Origin: Archegozetes longisetosus
Taxonomy: Eukaryota; Arthropoda; Arachnida; Sarcoptiformes; Trhypochthoniidae
Direction of reading: 5' to 3'
NCBI GenBank assembly: GCA_018873245.2
Contig: JAEMBT020000001.1
Span: forward strand, 5,320,220 to 5,384,219
Length of the DNA: 64,000 nucleotides
Shown: positions 1 to 12,910 of the stretch, piece after piece
Layout of the letters: each line of letters begins with the position of its first letter
How positions within the stretch are numbered: position 1 is the stretch's first letter
Program-made: the position numbers and the translations under genes
The notes under the pieces: generated by a model
What the model was told of the DNA's origin: nothing
Databases searched by the model: none
The model's input: the letters and a program-made list of their open reading frames with translations, nothing else

Positions 1-3000
1 TATAAATAAAATTTTGTTAACATTTTTCTGCATTAATCTTATAAAGACGAACAAACACAGCTTTAAGTCACTGAAATGTCTAACAATTGCCTCTGTGTAT
101 ATATTCTAAAAATGGAGTATCAGATTTCCTCTGAAAACATTCTAATGCCTTAAATACTTACATACGTTTTCACTTTGAAATAATCTAATTTATTGGGAAT
201 TTAGTTTTCATCTTAAATAGCTGTAAAATTTCGTAAAAACTTAATAAGGGTGTGAATTAAATGAATTTTCAGACCCATACCAGCCAAGTTTCGCGCTCGC
301 ACAGACCCGCGGGCGTGGGGTGGAATACAGTACGTTCCTCTACTTAACACGTTTCAATAAGTTATCGAGTCATAAAGTTTATCAACTCTTTTACATCCTT
401 TTGGAATTGATGAATACATAGCATTTATCAGTCAAGAATATATTAATTTGAAAAAGTTCATATCAAAGTAAAATTTTTTGAAACCTTGAAAAACCAATTA
501 GCCGAAAAGTTAAAAAATTATCAACTATAGGTCAAATTTTAACGACAGGTGATAGAGGTCTAGATAAAGATTCACGACTTTTAATTAATAAATTGAATGC
601 AAGACATAAAGACAGCTTTAATAAGTAAATCTGTGTTTCATAAAAACAAATGCAAAAAATATTCATACTAAGAACTAATATGAAATATAAAAGTTTAACT
701 TATGAAACAAAGTTTGAATTGAAGAAAGTGCTATGTCACCAATCAATAGAGTTTTACTGTTGAATGAAATTAAATTATTTATATTATTTGTTTAATAGAA
801 CAGTTTTCAAGTGAAGTTTTCTAAATAAATATACAGAACGTATTACAGTTCGAATTATACTATAATACATATAGAGCTATTGAAAAATAATCCTAATGTA
901 CCTAAAAGTGAGCTTCGATAATTTTCGACACGTTAAATATAAGATAACATAAGACGGATTTCTTATTTAATAAATAGGGAGCATAAGTAATTATTTGAGA
1001 AAACCGGCTTAATTATTTGACAAAATTTAAATACTTCAAATTATTACTTCAGTATTTTATGGCATATATAATTATAGTTAAATAATCATTATATTGTATG
1101 AATCAGAGATTTCTTATAATAAGCGCATAAAACATTCAAATTTTTATTATTATAAAGAAATTTACATAGAATTATAATAAAGAAGTCGGCTGGGCCATAG
1201 CAAACATGCACATGTATGTCCTAGGTGTCGTAAACATATAAATCGTTTGACTCGTCTTGACCATACAAGTCAATCAAGATCATAATCAAGGTCACCCGAG
1301 GTTAACTCGAGGCATAGACTTTTTTTCGATCTAAGTCGAATTTCAATTTAAACTTTATAAAATAAATACAACATTATGGCCCTAGGATTAATTTTTATGA
1401 TATTTAACTAAAATTTTTCAGAAGCACGAATAATTTGTTAATTTAAATTGATTATTTTTTTTAAAAACTTAATGCAGCAATATTACCAAGAAATACAAGC
1501 TTAAAACATTTGAAATTATGAGTAATTTAGATTAGAAATTACGAAATTAATGAAGCTAAATGCAGATATTGATAGTATTAGTAGGGGATTTAAAATTTAT
1601 CAGAATATCAAAAGGTAGTAAAATTAGATGAAAATGACTTAGAGCTGATGAAAGTGATCTTAGAGTTACAAAAATTCAATTTGACTACTGTTTATTTTTT
1701 CTATTTATTAAATAAAGCTCAAACCAAAATTAGACTTATCAGATCGAAAGTGAAATTTTCTATTTGACCTCGAATAAACTTGAATATTACCTCGATAGAC
1801 TCAGGTGGTCATGACGAGTTCAACGATGCATAATTTACGCGTCTACGATATCAGAAAAACAATCGTCCAAGTGTGCTATAGTACAGTCAAAAATTGAGTA
1901 TATCAAAGTTTGTTTTCTTTCAAATGAGTTTTTTTCGAAGATGCATTTAATTTTTTTTAATCTTTACCAAAGAACTATTCGAGTAATTTTGAAATATTTT
2001 GACATTATTTGATCAAATAATATATCAATCTTTGAAGATAACGAATTCAAAGGCAGAAAGAGGTTGTCCGTAGATTAATGGAGAATCCGCCTGTCATAAA
2101 TATATCGATATATATATATATCAACGGAAAGCTCTCACCAAGAGAAACGATTATCTTCATAGTCCCGTTCAAATCGGTACACAGGGTTAAAAGTTATTGG
2201 CCAAAAACGATCGAACCCAGCTGAAAGTATTGTAGGACATGATAAACCTAATTAAATCGCATATTTTTCATATAAATCAATGAAAATAATTCATTAGTGA
2301 AATAATCAAGTTACTAGGACTATAGGAATCGATTACTTAAGCATTCTATGATGGAAACTTGAATTCACATTTAACTCATTACTTAAAATAAGAAAGAAAG
2401 GATTTGACTCCTTGAATACTCAAACAATTGACTTTATTAGCATTTTATACTTGAAGTTAAACGCTTGTGAGAAACTTTTACACAGGAAATACAAGGTAAC
2501 ATAAATGCAACTACATAAAATAGCTTAAATGTTAGTACGTTATGATTTAAGCACTACAAGCATTATTGAAATCAAAAAGAGAATATGATATGCCTAATAT
2601 ATTACTCAATATAGTATTCATTTAGCAAATAATTAAAATATATCGATTCATATAAAATGATTAGTAGAATTAGTATAATATATATAGTTATGTTGCATAT
2701 GAAAAATTCTTTGCCGTTTTTCAATGTTTCGCCAAAGGAATCGAAACCTGAAACTTGATCACTTTAGTTTTATATACTTGGTAATGTGTTACTATATTAA
2801 TGATCATTAGGTGCGATACCTTTGACGACACTTGAAACTAAGCCATTAAAGATTAGCAGTTTTTGATTTTTTCACTTATCAAGGATTAATTATAAGCTTG
2901 ATATTATCTGACACTATCAAATACAGTTCACCATTATCTGTTAGTATACAAATTCTCGTTATTCTATGTATAATAGTTTTTGTGCTATAAGCCTCCAATG

Positions 3001-4189
3001 TTGGTGGTTTTTTGGGTTTTGGGCATCCCTATAATAGATAACGAGAATCTGAAAATGCCATTATACTCCACCTGACCCCTGCATACATATATTGTGGTAT
3101 GTGGCCTAAATAAGGAGCAGGCGAATCTTCCATTGATCTACGGACAACCTCTTTTATTTGAATTGAGCGTAAAAAAATCTAAATTCATTCATTTCGACAT
3201 TTCAAGGCCTTCAAATCCAATCTTTCAAACATCATTATCAATCTCTGCCACTCAAAATGATTTTTATGTTTGGTATTAAAGATAAAACCCTTACAATTCA
3301 TGCAGTTTCATACCAATAAGTACTTATTAGTTTACTCAAAAATTCTACATAAAAATCGAGATGTACTATCAATTATTTTAAAAATTGAAGCAGTTATATT
3401 CAGCATGAATTTAAAAAATTAAAAATTGAAAACTTTTCTAAATGCTCATAAAGAATCTTAAGGAAAATATTCAATTGAGCTTGTATCCACTCAAGTACAT
3501 GTAATTTACTTATAAACATAAAATATAGTGCTAAACATGATTGCAATTACTTTGAGTCTTACAAAGTTTTTCTTAAATGACATACATCAACAAATTATAT
3601 ACCAAATTAAGTTAGATAAAGGAGTCTTAAAACAATTCAGTTGAATAGATCAATTCTCTACGCCATCATCAATCTAGGGAAGAAGAGTTCATCACTAAGT
3701 TTATTGATGATTTATTGATGAGTGTAAATTTTCATTCTCTTATTTACATTCAAAATATTTTGTTTGATTCGCATACAATTTCATCGTTTAAGTTAAAACA
3801 AAACTTCAGTACACAATAGCGTATATAAGCTTCTCTCTATCGATGACAAAGTTGGGAAATTGATCGACTGACAAAATGTTAAAATTATTTTAATCTTTCA
3901 TCTTGTGTCATTTGTTAATTTATGTGAATCAATAAAGTTAGAATTATAAACAGGACTTCTCTAATTCAAGGCTTTTTAGTGGGTTAGCCTATAGAGCCTA
4001 ATGCTACTTTGTGTGCATAACGCTGTGATAATCATATCAAATAGTATCAAATAATCACAGGCGGACATGTGACCTAACATTTGCTTGGAAATCAAGTTTA
4101 AGCACTGCGTTAAAAATTAAAGTATTCAGTAATTTATTGATCAAATATTATATGAAATTTTATGACAATAATTATGATTATATATGCGA
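1..4189. other. AT-rich intergenic block with no gene seen
   Basis: No coding exon, RNA gene or splice pattern could be supported here. It contains a short GC-rich patch at about 288-325, a TA-rich run at about 2095-2125, and one degenerate repeat end listed separately. A weak inverted pair around ATTCTCGTTAT lies near 2951-2965 and 3038-3055. Confidence 0.6.
358..433 (-). repeat. Degenerate end of the 530-bp interspersed repeat
   Basis: This stretch aligns by eye with the terminal part of the repeat at 34604-35141. Both carry a TTTATCAACTCTT block, then a CATC(C/T)TTTT block, then an ATACATA block and a TTATC..GTC end. It has many substitutions and the terminal GTACCGTCGA motif is lost. It is therefore an old fragment of the same family, in the same orientation as the 34.6-kb copy. 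Confidence 0.5.
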
Positions 4190-4867
4190 CTAGTTTTTAG
4201 GCTTAAGTGGTTTATAGACCCTGTGGTCGCCGATCTGCCGAAGCTTTTTCTTTATGCCTTTCATAATATTCTTTGCATGAGTTCTGGCGACTTCTCGACT
4301 AATTCCTGACCAGATTTGGCGAAACCCGCGGATTTTTTTGCTGGGACTGATCTATCGGAATACTTTTCCTTACACAATGCCCAGAATTTCTCAATAGGTC
4401 GAGCCTGGGGGACATTAGGGGCATTTGCTTTTCGGGTCACGCAATCGGTTTTGGCCGGTATAGCTTACAGCAATTGGTTTTGGCCCTCTTTTTCTGTCCG
4501 GGCGTGTATTTCGGGGTTTCAATACATTTGCGGATCTTTATTCCAGTCTTCTCTTAATGTTCCCGACAGTTGTGTGATTTGTCCCGAACTGTGGCCCGAT
4601 TTTGCGCTTCGGGAGGTTTGTCGTCAAAAGTTTTTTGGCAACTTTTTTTGTAAGTTGAGGTTTGGCCACAGTCACCGGGTGCCCAGTTTTGGGCCGAAAC
4701 TTTGATGAGCCTCTCGTCTCATACCTCTGAATGATGCCATACAATGTCCGCCTCTTAAGACTCTCCTCTTCGAACTGCTTCACAGTTCGATACTTATCGC
4801 AGCCACTAATTTTTACATAGAAATGCATAACTCTATCGACGATGGCCTGCCTTTCAGACACTTTCAT
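4190..4867 (-). pseudogene. Tc1/mariner-type transposase remnant
   Basis: Reading leftwards from 4867, an open stretch to 4538 encodes an N-terminal transposase region. It starts MKVSERQAIVDR, continues with a helix-turn-helix stretch (RRTLYGIIQRYE), then a GH-PVTVAKPQL linker and a second HTH (IGPQFGTNHTTVGNI). After a gap, about 4450-4210 encodes a C-terminal segment containing APNVPQARPIEKFWAL, the region holding the last catalytic acidic residue in this superfamily. The central catalytic core is missing and stops interrupt the rest, so this is an internally deleted, inactive copy. Terminal inverted repeats were not identified. The opposite-strand open frame over it is a shadow. Confidence 0.8.
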
Positions 4868-5420
4868 TATCTTAATTTCAATTTATGGCCAAAAACATAC
4901 AACAAACTCATGTAAACAGATAAATGGCCTACAAATTGCACCCTTAATCATCATTGACCAATTCATGGCTGTAATGGTATTAAAGTTCAAAGTCAGTGCT
5001 TATACTTGATTTCCAGTCCTTATTTAGTACTTTCTATAGTATGAAAGTTGAGGCTTTTTACATGCTTCTCAATATGATAATGAAGCAATAAGATGTCATC
5101 CCAGTAGTTGATACAAAAAATAAATGTCAAGTATAAATGACTATTGAAAAACTTTAAATTTAGCACATTTTAAATACTTTGAAGTAACCTTTCGGTATGA
5201 CTCAATCAGTGTTTAAAAGAACCAAGGATTCTACCGAATTTGCACGATCTTACCTATAACTTGCAGGCTTTCAATATAATTACAATAAAATTTGTCACCT
5301 TATATGTACTTCTTGATAAAAAGTAATTTTTGCAGCAAAACTAATCTTTAATTTTTAAATTTAATGATAAACAGAAAATATTATTTTAGCTGTATATTTA
5401 ATCATTTCAAAAAAGTTAGG

Positions 5421-7174
5421 TCAATTCGCATCAATAGTTGACCAAATCCAAGAAGACAATTTAGAATTTCTAGCACTAACAGATGGATATGTCGGACCAG
5501 CGCACTGAACACCGAAAGAAGTGGCTCCATATGAATACCATTTGCCATTGACTCGGCAATTTAGTGGTCCTCCACTGTCCCCTGACAAGTTCCTTTCCAT
5601 TCTCACCAAAACATATCATCTGGTCAGTTATAGTGTGAACGAGAGAGTATCTACTCTTACAGCTCGAAGCTGTCCATACACTGACTGTTACTTTTTGAAG
5701 AATGTTTGGACTCGTACCCTCTATTCAAATCAAATTTTATAAAAAAATTTTAGGCTTGAATGATCAAATTACTAATTTAAGTAAATTTGAGAATGCTATC
5801 ACTTTTGAGCTAGTTTAATTTTACTTGCAGGTTCTCTTATTGAAATTTTCTATTCAAAATGAAGTCAATGGAAAATAGAATTTTTCAACTTTCTCAAATT
5901 TGGATAACATGCTAGAACTAAAAATTTCATAGATATATAAACATCATGAATGTCGACTTACGCCAGGCTGTATTGCCCCAACCGGTAGCAACACATGCTG
6001 TTCCAACAATTGAATCTATGTTTCCATCATCATCAGGCAAGCAAATTGTTCCCAAATGACTTTCAGCACCTTCTAAGTCAAGATCTCGCTCCAACTGGAG
6101 TACAGCTACATCGTTATTAATGGCTGAAGAGCTCCAGCTCGGGTGCATTATTAACTAAATCAAAACAAAAATTTGGTCTTTATAAATTAATTTCAAGTCT
6201 TGACTGATAATTGAATGTCTTTCTGGAAGAATAAGGTACTTAAGTGCTATAGAAACAGTTACTAGTGTTTTTCTAAGTTTTTAAATTTGAATTGTATTGA
6301 GCTTTAGTTAGTTTTAAAAAATTGAAAGTGATTTGGTTTTAATTTTAGTTTCATTTAGTTATATTATTATGAGAAAATTGTGCTTATCAAGTTAACCTCT
6401 TAAGCTAGAAAAATATGTAATATTCTAATGATTAAAGTTGTCGACCTTACAAAGAAATAAATGAAAATAGACAGCATGTGATAAAACTAAGAGTGAACTT
6501 TAGCTTTGTAGAAAATTAAGTTCTAGTTTCAGTTTTATTTTCTCACAGAAAAGCATTTAATTTAAGTTTTAGTTTCAGTTAACTTCAATTAAAAGACTAA
6601 AGTAGCTTTAGTTTAACTTTAACTCAAATAACACTTAAAGAACACTAGCAATCACTTATGTGTTCTCCCAAAAAACAGTTTGATTGCAAACCCTTGTGAT
6701 ATTGAGCTCGACTTCGGTTTCTTCGACTTTGCTTCTGTCATGTTCTCCTAAGACTACTTTATATTGGGCAGGATCAGGAGAAGCACGATCCACACAATGG
6801 GCTGCTGTCAAAACCCAACGTTTGTTGAGAAGTGAAGCCCCGCATGTGTGATACCAACCAGCAGAAGAACTATAGAATCGAAGTGATACTTGCCACGGAT
6901 ACTCCAAAGGTTGTGTATTCTGACCTCCAACTATTCGAGACACTGATGACGGACCTAATTAAAAAATAAAATTTATATAAATTTTACGTGTACCACACGT
7001 CTGTTATCCCTAAAATCTAGATAAGTGAACACTAGAAAGGCATTTGCTTATCCTGTTCCTTTAGAGAACAATTAAGTTTTATGAAACTATTACAATACCT
7101 TTTGTTCCACAATTTGGATCATTGGCACCGAATACAGCACTTACTAAAAGGAAAGTCAGAAAAAGTTTCAGCAT
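5421..7174 (-). CDS. S1-family (trypsin/chymotrypsin-like) serine protease, 4 exons, frameshifted in last exon
   Basis: Exons are 7174-7099, 6954-6692, 6154-5962 and 5720-5421; introns are GT-AG and phases agree. Exon 1 encodes a signal peptide ([16 protein letters not shown]) and a short propeptide with one Cys. Exon 2 has the activation site SRIVGGQ and the catalytic-His motif TAAHC. Exon 3 has NNDVAVLQL with the catalytic Asp and ATGWG. Exon 4 holds the serine region GDSGGPL and ends [16 protein letters not shown], like other family members. The frame entering exon 4 reads MICFGENGK and then fails to meet GDSGGP: two single-base losses at about 5583 and 5594 relative to the family pattern shift the frame, and the upstream frame soon meets a stop. 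The copy is therefore either a pseudogene or carries sequence errors. It would have been a secreted, probably digestive, endopeptidase. Confidence 0.85.
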
Positions 7175-8437
7175 CTTTGGTGAGAACTTCTGGAAAGTTA
7201 ACAATAGTTGGTTATAAGAAATCCTTTTATATATGCTTTTATTTATCAGGTTTTTATCTATTTTTTGAATAGTTTATAATTCATAAATCTTCATTGCAGA
7301 TGTTCTATAATTTACAAGTTTATAACAACTTCATTTTAGAAAATGATATACTTTAATTGCATCTATTAGTGAATTATTAATGCTGATTAAAGACGGATAA
7401 ACTTTCGTAAAGTATGTCATGATTCTATAAATCTCATTGTGATCTGTCATTTATTGTACCTAAGAAGTTAATTTATTGAGGATATCTCGAGAACTTTTAC
7501 TATTCGGTTCATTTAATCAAATAATCTATTAGAATTGATAATAAACATATGAAATAAATATGAAATAAACTAGTGTAAGTGTTAATTGAAATCTAATTAA
7601 GAGATATTTTCTTAAACGATGCTTTATTATTTCAATCAGATTGAAAAAAGTTTTATTCCACATGTAAGCCGACGGCTTCACGGAGGAACTGTTCAAACTT
7701 CAAAAATATCTATTTTTCTAATTTAAACTACAAGTCTATAACAGAAACTCATTGAGAAATATAGTAATAGAATCCATGTTGAGAGCAGATAGGATATTAG
7801 GGATGTCATAATCTACTTACTGTTGACTTGTTTATCACTTCTATAATTTTGATAACTTAATGGACATAAAATAAAAATGAAACACTCATAAAAGTTTGAG
7901 TCACTTATAAAAGGCAAATCTTTTAATAATAAAATATTTACGTATATTTTGATGTAAAATTGAATACGAGCTACAAGAGCAGCAAAGAAAAGTGAGACAA
8001 AAAAGACAAACTAAGATTTCAGAGTAATATAGTATGAGTTCATTCTGATACTAAAAATATTCTCAATCTAAAAATCTAGATTAAGCGCTGCCTAAAAACT
8101 GATGCCGATGTATTACAATATATACCTAAATATATTCAAGTTTTTCATACTAAATATAAGGGAGTGGATCATCAGTGACATGTCAGAGAAATTTAACTTA
8201 AAAGTTTTTTCATAATAGAAGAACGCATGTACTATGATAGAGTAAAAATTAAATATTCGTTTAACAAAGCCTTAGATTAAAATGAAAATTAAATAAATGA
8301 TGTCTATACATTGAACGGAGAAATAATTAGTTTTTGGTCATAGTAATAAACAAAGTCTAGACTTTCCGGATCTTCCGGAATTTTTTAAAACACAATTCGA
8401 ACGACAAAGGCTTAATAAACTCGATTTAATCTGGAAT
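7175..8437. other. Intergenic, nothing recognised
   Basis: This is AT-rich sequence upstream of the serine protease start. I saw no exon, RNA or repeat that I could support. The protease promoter should lie just right of 7174, but no clear motif is claimed. Confidence 0.5.
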
Positions 8438-8720
8438 ATGGAAAAAATTTCAATTTCTAGGCTCCGGAAAAATCTGGAATCTTTAGTATCTACGCTACGC
8501 TATGATTTAGATAAACTAAACCGCTGTTTGAATAAAAGTCCAGATTTGATTAAATTCACTTCAAAAATTAATTCAATGGGATTTATTGTGAAAGCTTGTA
8601 ACGCACTACTGACTTCAGTCGATGTTGAAAGATCTTTCTCAACATAAAATCATGTTAACTGACCGAAAAATAGATTAACTCAAGTAAACATCTAAAGATC
8701 GTTAGTTATTAAATTCGATG
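8438..8720 (+). pseudogene. hAT transposase C-terminal fragment
   Basis: The translation ends with ALLTSVDVERSFST and is followed in other frames by a typical hAT tail (PKNRLTQVNI, then LVIKFDEFL). The SVDVERSFS block is the hAT C-terminal dimerisation signature. The segment KSPDLIKFTSKIN matches KNKDLIKFTNNYN of the larger hAT remnant at 11.0-12.4 kb, so both belong to one family. It is truncated, frameshifted and inactive. Confidence 0.75.
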
Positions 8721-9460
8721 AATTTCTCTGAAATTGAATGTACCTTCTTTGTCTTTCGAATAAATATGCTGCGATTTTTATTTAAAATACTCTTTAGAAG
8801 TCCCGAAATTTTCTGGAATTTATTGATATTTAATCAGAAATTTGTTCATCTTTTAGTCCGGAAAGTCTCGACTCTGGTAAACAAATATGAAGCCATTAAA
8901 AAAGTTAAACGTTTGTATATTGAAGATAGCTCTTAATGTAAATGTGGTAATAATGGCAAAAATTATTTTTTATTATTTAAAGTTGGAATGAATTATAATC
9001 AATTTTGTGGTATGCGCTCAAGTTTATCTAATTAAAATATGATTCCCTTATGAATAAAATTGTGCTTAACAGCTTAGACATCATTAATGATCCTATCCCT
9101 CACATATCTGCAGCTCATTTTACCCGTTCCGTAGTTTTTAATTTTATTCTTTGGCCGTTTTTCTTTTTACGATGGTCCTATTGATTGTTAGTGATGGCCT
9201 TACATGTGCGGAATAAACGACGGAAAATTTCAATAATTGTTTTTAAATATAAAGAGTTAACGCATTGTTTAATGTGAAGCATCGTTTTAAAGCTAATTTT
9301 CTAGTCTGTAGCGCTCTATCAATCGGATTATCAATTAATCATTAAAATAAAAAATGTTTGATGAACAACACCAATTCGAAAATAAATTTGTGATTATTAT
9401 ATAAAACACATTGGTTGAGTATGAGTGCTTCAAAATCAAAGTGTTACCGAAAGATTTAAG
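8721..9460. other. Intergenic, nothing recognised
   Basis: AT-rich sequence between two transposon fragments. No supported gene, repeat or RNA was found. Confidence 0.5.
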
Positions 9461-9666
9461 CCTCCTAATGTCCTCTAGTTTCGTCCTATTGATAGTTGTT
9501 GGACAATTTTAAAGCAAATGTCCACAGAAATGGATGGAGAGCTGAATTGCGCGATGATTTTGTTAAAAAATGAATAAATAAATAAAGTTCGAGTTACGAA
9601 AACATCTGCAAAGACCTGCCAGAACGTCATAAGGCGTGTCAAGACAAATGTCCGCATAGCAGCCAA
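9461..9666 (+). pseudogene. Tc1/mariner-type transposase C-terminal fragment
   Basis: The forward frame reads PPNVL, a stop, then FRPIDSCWTILKQ. This corresponds to the PNVPQARPIEKFWAL block of the remnant at 4.2 kb and therefore carries the final acidic residue region. It continues after a frameshift with TCQNVIRRVKTNVRIAANR, a transposase C-terminal helix. Stops and frame breaks make it non-functional. The 527-bp repeat begins only five bases after it, so that repeat may have inserted at the end of this older element. Confidence 0.6.
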
Positions 9667-9670
9667 TCGC

Positions 9671-10197
9671 GTACCGTCGACAGATAAAAGTTTGTCATCA
9701 CTAAAAAGATGCAGAAGAGTTGATAAACCTAAGGGCTCAACAACTCATTCAGATCTGTATTATGTTTAGTGATATTAATCAATAAATGAATACTTAAAAA
9801 ATTAGTTTGCAATTTTATAAAACAGACTTTGACTCATCTTTGTATTAAGTTAGTTTAGACAATGCCACATCTGTTGCAATAAGTGATAGCTCGAGAGAGC
9901 GGTCTGACTCATCATTAAAATTACTTAAATTGCATCACAGTTGACTGTTGAACTAATTTGATTAAAATAGTTTTATGTATCTTATCAGTAACTTCATTCC
10001 ATAACTTGTGAATATAAAATAAACTGGCTTCAGCTACGAATAAGATTATTACTCATGTTATGTTTTTAATTGCCGAGTAATGTTATAATTTGACCCTATA
10101 AAATTAGTTTCAATTTCTGTCTCATCCCACTTATCCTATCCAAACGCATCAGAGATTAATCCGGGATCTATGCATAACTTTTTTCGATCGACTGTAC
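9671..10197 (+). mobile_element. Non-autonomous interspersed repeat, copy 1 (527 bp)
   Basis: Nearly the whole segment recurs in reverse orientation at 34604-35141, with only scattered substitutions and small indels visible. The ends are short imperfect inverted repeats: GTACCGTCGACAG at the left and, on the reverse strand of the right end, GTACAGTCGATCG. No open reading frame of note lies inside. This looks like a MITE or other non-autonomous DNA element. A clean target-site duplication was not identified. Confidence 0.7.
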
Positions 10198-11054
10198 AGT
10201 CTGGCAAAACTAACATTCTCGATTTTTGGGATTTTTAGTAGAGAAATTGATGGATTTTGATTATTTTTTTGAATAAATTGTATGTTAGAATCAACATTCT
10301 GGTTCGAATAGGTGTTCAAATTTCTTGTAAGATAGGTAAATTATACAAGTAAATTCCATCAGAAGAATTGGACGAGAATTTTAAATTCTTATGAATGGAA
10401 ACTAAACTAGATAAAAAATGATTAGATATGTGTATTTTTGTTTCACTCAAATATTGCTTATCTCAGAATTACAAGCCTAGATACTCGAAAAATCCATTTC
10501 TCAAAAAATCATAGCGTTTTTACCTGATAGAATAAAATCATGATCTCAGCGTGAAATTGTAAGTAATTTGAATATTTATCAAACATTTCTATGGAAAATT
10601 AATTTTCTATTCAGTACAGTAATATACGATCTAATCAATAATTCTTCATAACAGATCTACCTAAACTTTGAAAAGGATTTAATTATTGTTACATCGCGTG
10701 ATCTATTATGGAGAATTATTAATTAAATCATATATTTCCTATTAAATATAAAATGAATTTTCCATATAAATTTTTAATGTTGCACCGACTTACTTATGAA
10801 TAACATGGAAAGTCTTATTTCTAGTTTGAAAGTTATTCGTAGATAATTCAGAGCGAAATGAAAGTTTAAAAAATTATTAATTTTGTCTATAGTGCATAAC
10901 GAAAACTGGTTTTCGTATTCAATTTAATGGGTAAATTTATATGATTTGAATAGTATTTATATTTTTTATGTTCAATACTCTCTAATTTTTAGTTATTAGT
11001 TAGTTGATTGTGATAAATTATGATATATTGTGTAGTTAAGCAGAAAATAAAGAC
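10198..11054. other. Intergenic, nothing recognised
   Basis: AT-rich sequence without a supported gene. The 5' end of the adjacent hAT element must lie in here, but its terminal inverted repeat could not be found. Confidence 0.45.
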
Positions 11055-12444
11055 ACCGCTTTCGAGATTGTTCGTGAAGTTGTATCAGCACATCCTGATC
11101 AACTAAATACTGATGGTTTAGTCCTGAATTGCACAATCTGTTATATTAAAATTAATTTTGATAAACAACATGGTAAGAACCGTGTTCGACAGCATTTCTA
11201 AAGTAAATCTCATCAAAATCACTTAAAAATTAAGAATACCGAACCAAAGCAAGCAATGCTAACAGCACTGATGAACAACTCTGCCTTGAAAGAAAACAAT
11301 AATCAATACTTCACTGATCTTACGAAATGCCTCATAGATGCAGATATTCCTATGAATAAACTTAAAACGAATCATTTTGAAAAATTCTTGAAAAGTACAC
11401 GAAAAAGACTACACTACATCCCCAAAAGCTTCAATGAAAAGTTAAATCAAATCAGAAATATCATTTCCGATCATAATATTTATTTAATTGTGGACGAGTC
11501 AATCGATACATGCAATAGCTTTGTCTTAAACGTATTTGTTGGAGCTTTAAGTGGCAAATATTGCAAACTGATGCTTTTAATGGCTAAATTTATTAATCTC
11601 ACCAATTATTCGACAGTCAATCAAGGAGCTCTCGATGCTTGCAATCGTTCGTGGCCCAATGACACTCAATTAAGCAGACTAAAATTGATAGTTACTGATC
11701 AGGCCTCTTACATGCTTAAGAGTGTTGAAATTTTAAAAGTATTATTTACTGAGGTCCATCACGTCACGTGCATTATTCACGCGCTTCCAGAGTCTGTGAA
11801 AAAAATAAGAGAAGAAAATGACGAAATCAACACATTGATTTCGTTGTTGAAGAAAATTCTGGTAAAATCCCTTTACAGACAAAATAAATTCAAAACGAGA
11901 CTGAACTTCCCCTTTCACCATTGCCAATATTGACAGGCTGGGGAACATGGATGAATGCTTCCCTTTATTATGCTAAATACTATGCGAAAGTGTCAAACTT
12001 TATTAATAATCTCGAAACTAATTCAGCTGCAATTAAAAGTGCTAAAGATTTAATTGAAAAGAGTAATACTTTGCAACCATCGCTTCTGTATATATCTGAG
12101 CTTGGGTTTATTCCTGTAGCAATAAAAATTTTGGAAACGCAAGGATTGAAAATGTCAAAACAACTGGAAATATTAAAAGAAGTTGAATCACAACTCAAAG
12201 GAAATGCTGCATTTAAACTTAAAATTTCGTTGAACAAAAATAAGGATTTAATTAAGTTTACAAATAATTATAATTTTTATGATCATAAATTACAGACACT
12301 ATACGCCCAATTAGTATCTGTCGATGTTGAGCGATCCTTTTCGCAATTAAGCGAATGTTAACCGATAATCGGCAAAGCGTAACTTTAGAAACTATTGAAC
12401 ACTTAAATGTAATACAATTCAACCAACTTTTAGATTATAACTAA
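11055..12444 (+). pseudogene. hAT-family transposase, near full length but broken
   Basis: One transposase can be followed across three frames. From 11055 a BED-like zinc finger is visible (LNCTICYIKINF, then RVRQHF and a TAA, then SKSHQNH). The main body starts at the ATG at 11256 and includes the RNaseH-like region IYLIVDESIDTCNSF and LIVTDQASYMLKS. A frame change near 11915 leads to ILTGWGTWMNASLYYAKYY. A second frame change near 12357 separates SVDVERSFSQLSE from the tail LTDNRQSVTLETIEHLN. One in-frame stop plus two frameshifts make it inactive. No terminal repeats were found. It is the parent-type copy of the 8.4-kb fragment. Confidence 0.85.
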
Positions 12445-12910
12445 AATTTTTCTATAATAAAATAGTAATTTGATTTTCCCAAATAAGCCCCCAACTGTGT
12501 CTTTTAACTCTTTTCCCTCGAATCGGAGGGTTATGAGCCCAATTATAGACGCCTTAGTGATGTGAACGCCATTTCCTAGGTTTTTGTACAGTTTCCAGAA
12601 ACATAAATCTTAAGTATATCAGTTGAACGCTTCAAGAGTTGTAAGCTTTTGAAAATTTGAATACCACTCTTTAAAATGAATTGAGTGGCTCAGGCTAAGC
12701 ATCAGATATAAAATAATAAACTAGTTTCTCAAACAATATTTATATTCATTTATTTCTATGATAAAAACAGATAAACCCTTCTCTGAGTTTTCACTATATT
12801 TTCTTTATTAGACATCTTAAAAGTTTATGACCTTTTCTCACATGCATCAAGTCTGAATACTGTCGCATATTAAAGGAATAGAAATCAACGATTTTCAATA
12901 TATTCTCAGA
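12445..12910. other. Intergenic spacer and 3' flank of the chemoreceptor
   Basis: It holds a reverse-strand AATAAA at 12804-12809, about 100 bp past the stop of the leftward chemoreceptor gene. A small perfect-stem hairpin (CCCTC..GAGGG) lies near 12522-12538. Nothing else was recognised. Confidence 0.5.

Noticed and set aside
4316-4705. 129-codon forward open frame
   Set aside because: It is antisense to the Tc1/mariner transposase remnant, whose protein motifs are clear on the reverse strand.
5580-5606. A mini-intron explaining the protease frame break
   Set aside because: The possible GTGAGA..GTCAG span is about 25 bp, too short to splice, and it would delete conserved residues.
5927-6148. 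Methionine-started 73-codon frame in the protease region
   Set aside because: It is only exon 3 read through its donor; the MHPSWS methionine is internal to the protease.
8718-8936. 72-codon forward frame after the hAT fragment
   Set aside because: Hydrophobic, low-complexity translation without family features; likely chance in AT-rich DNA.
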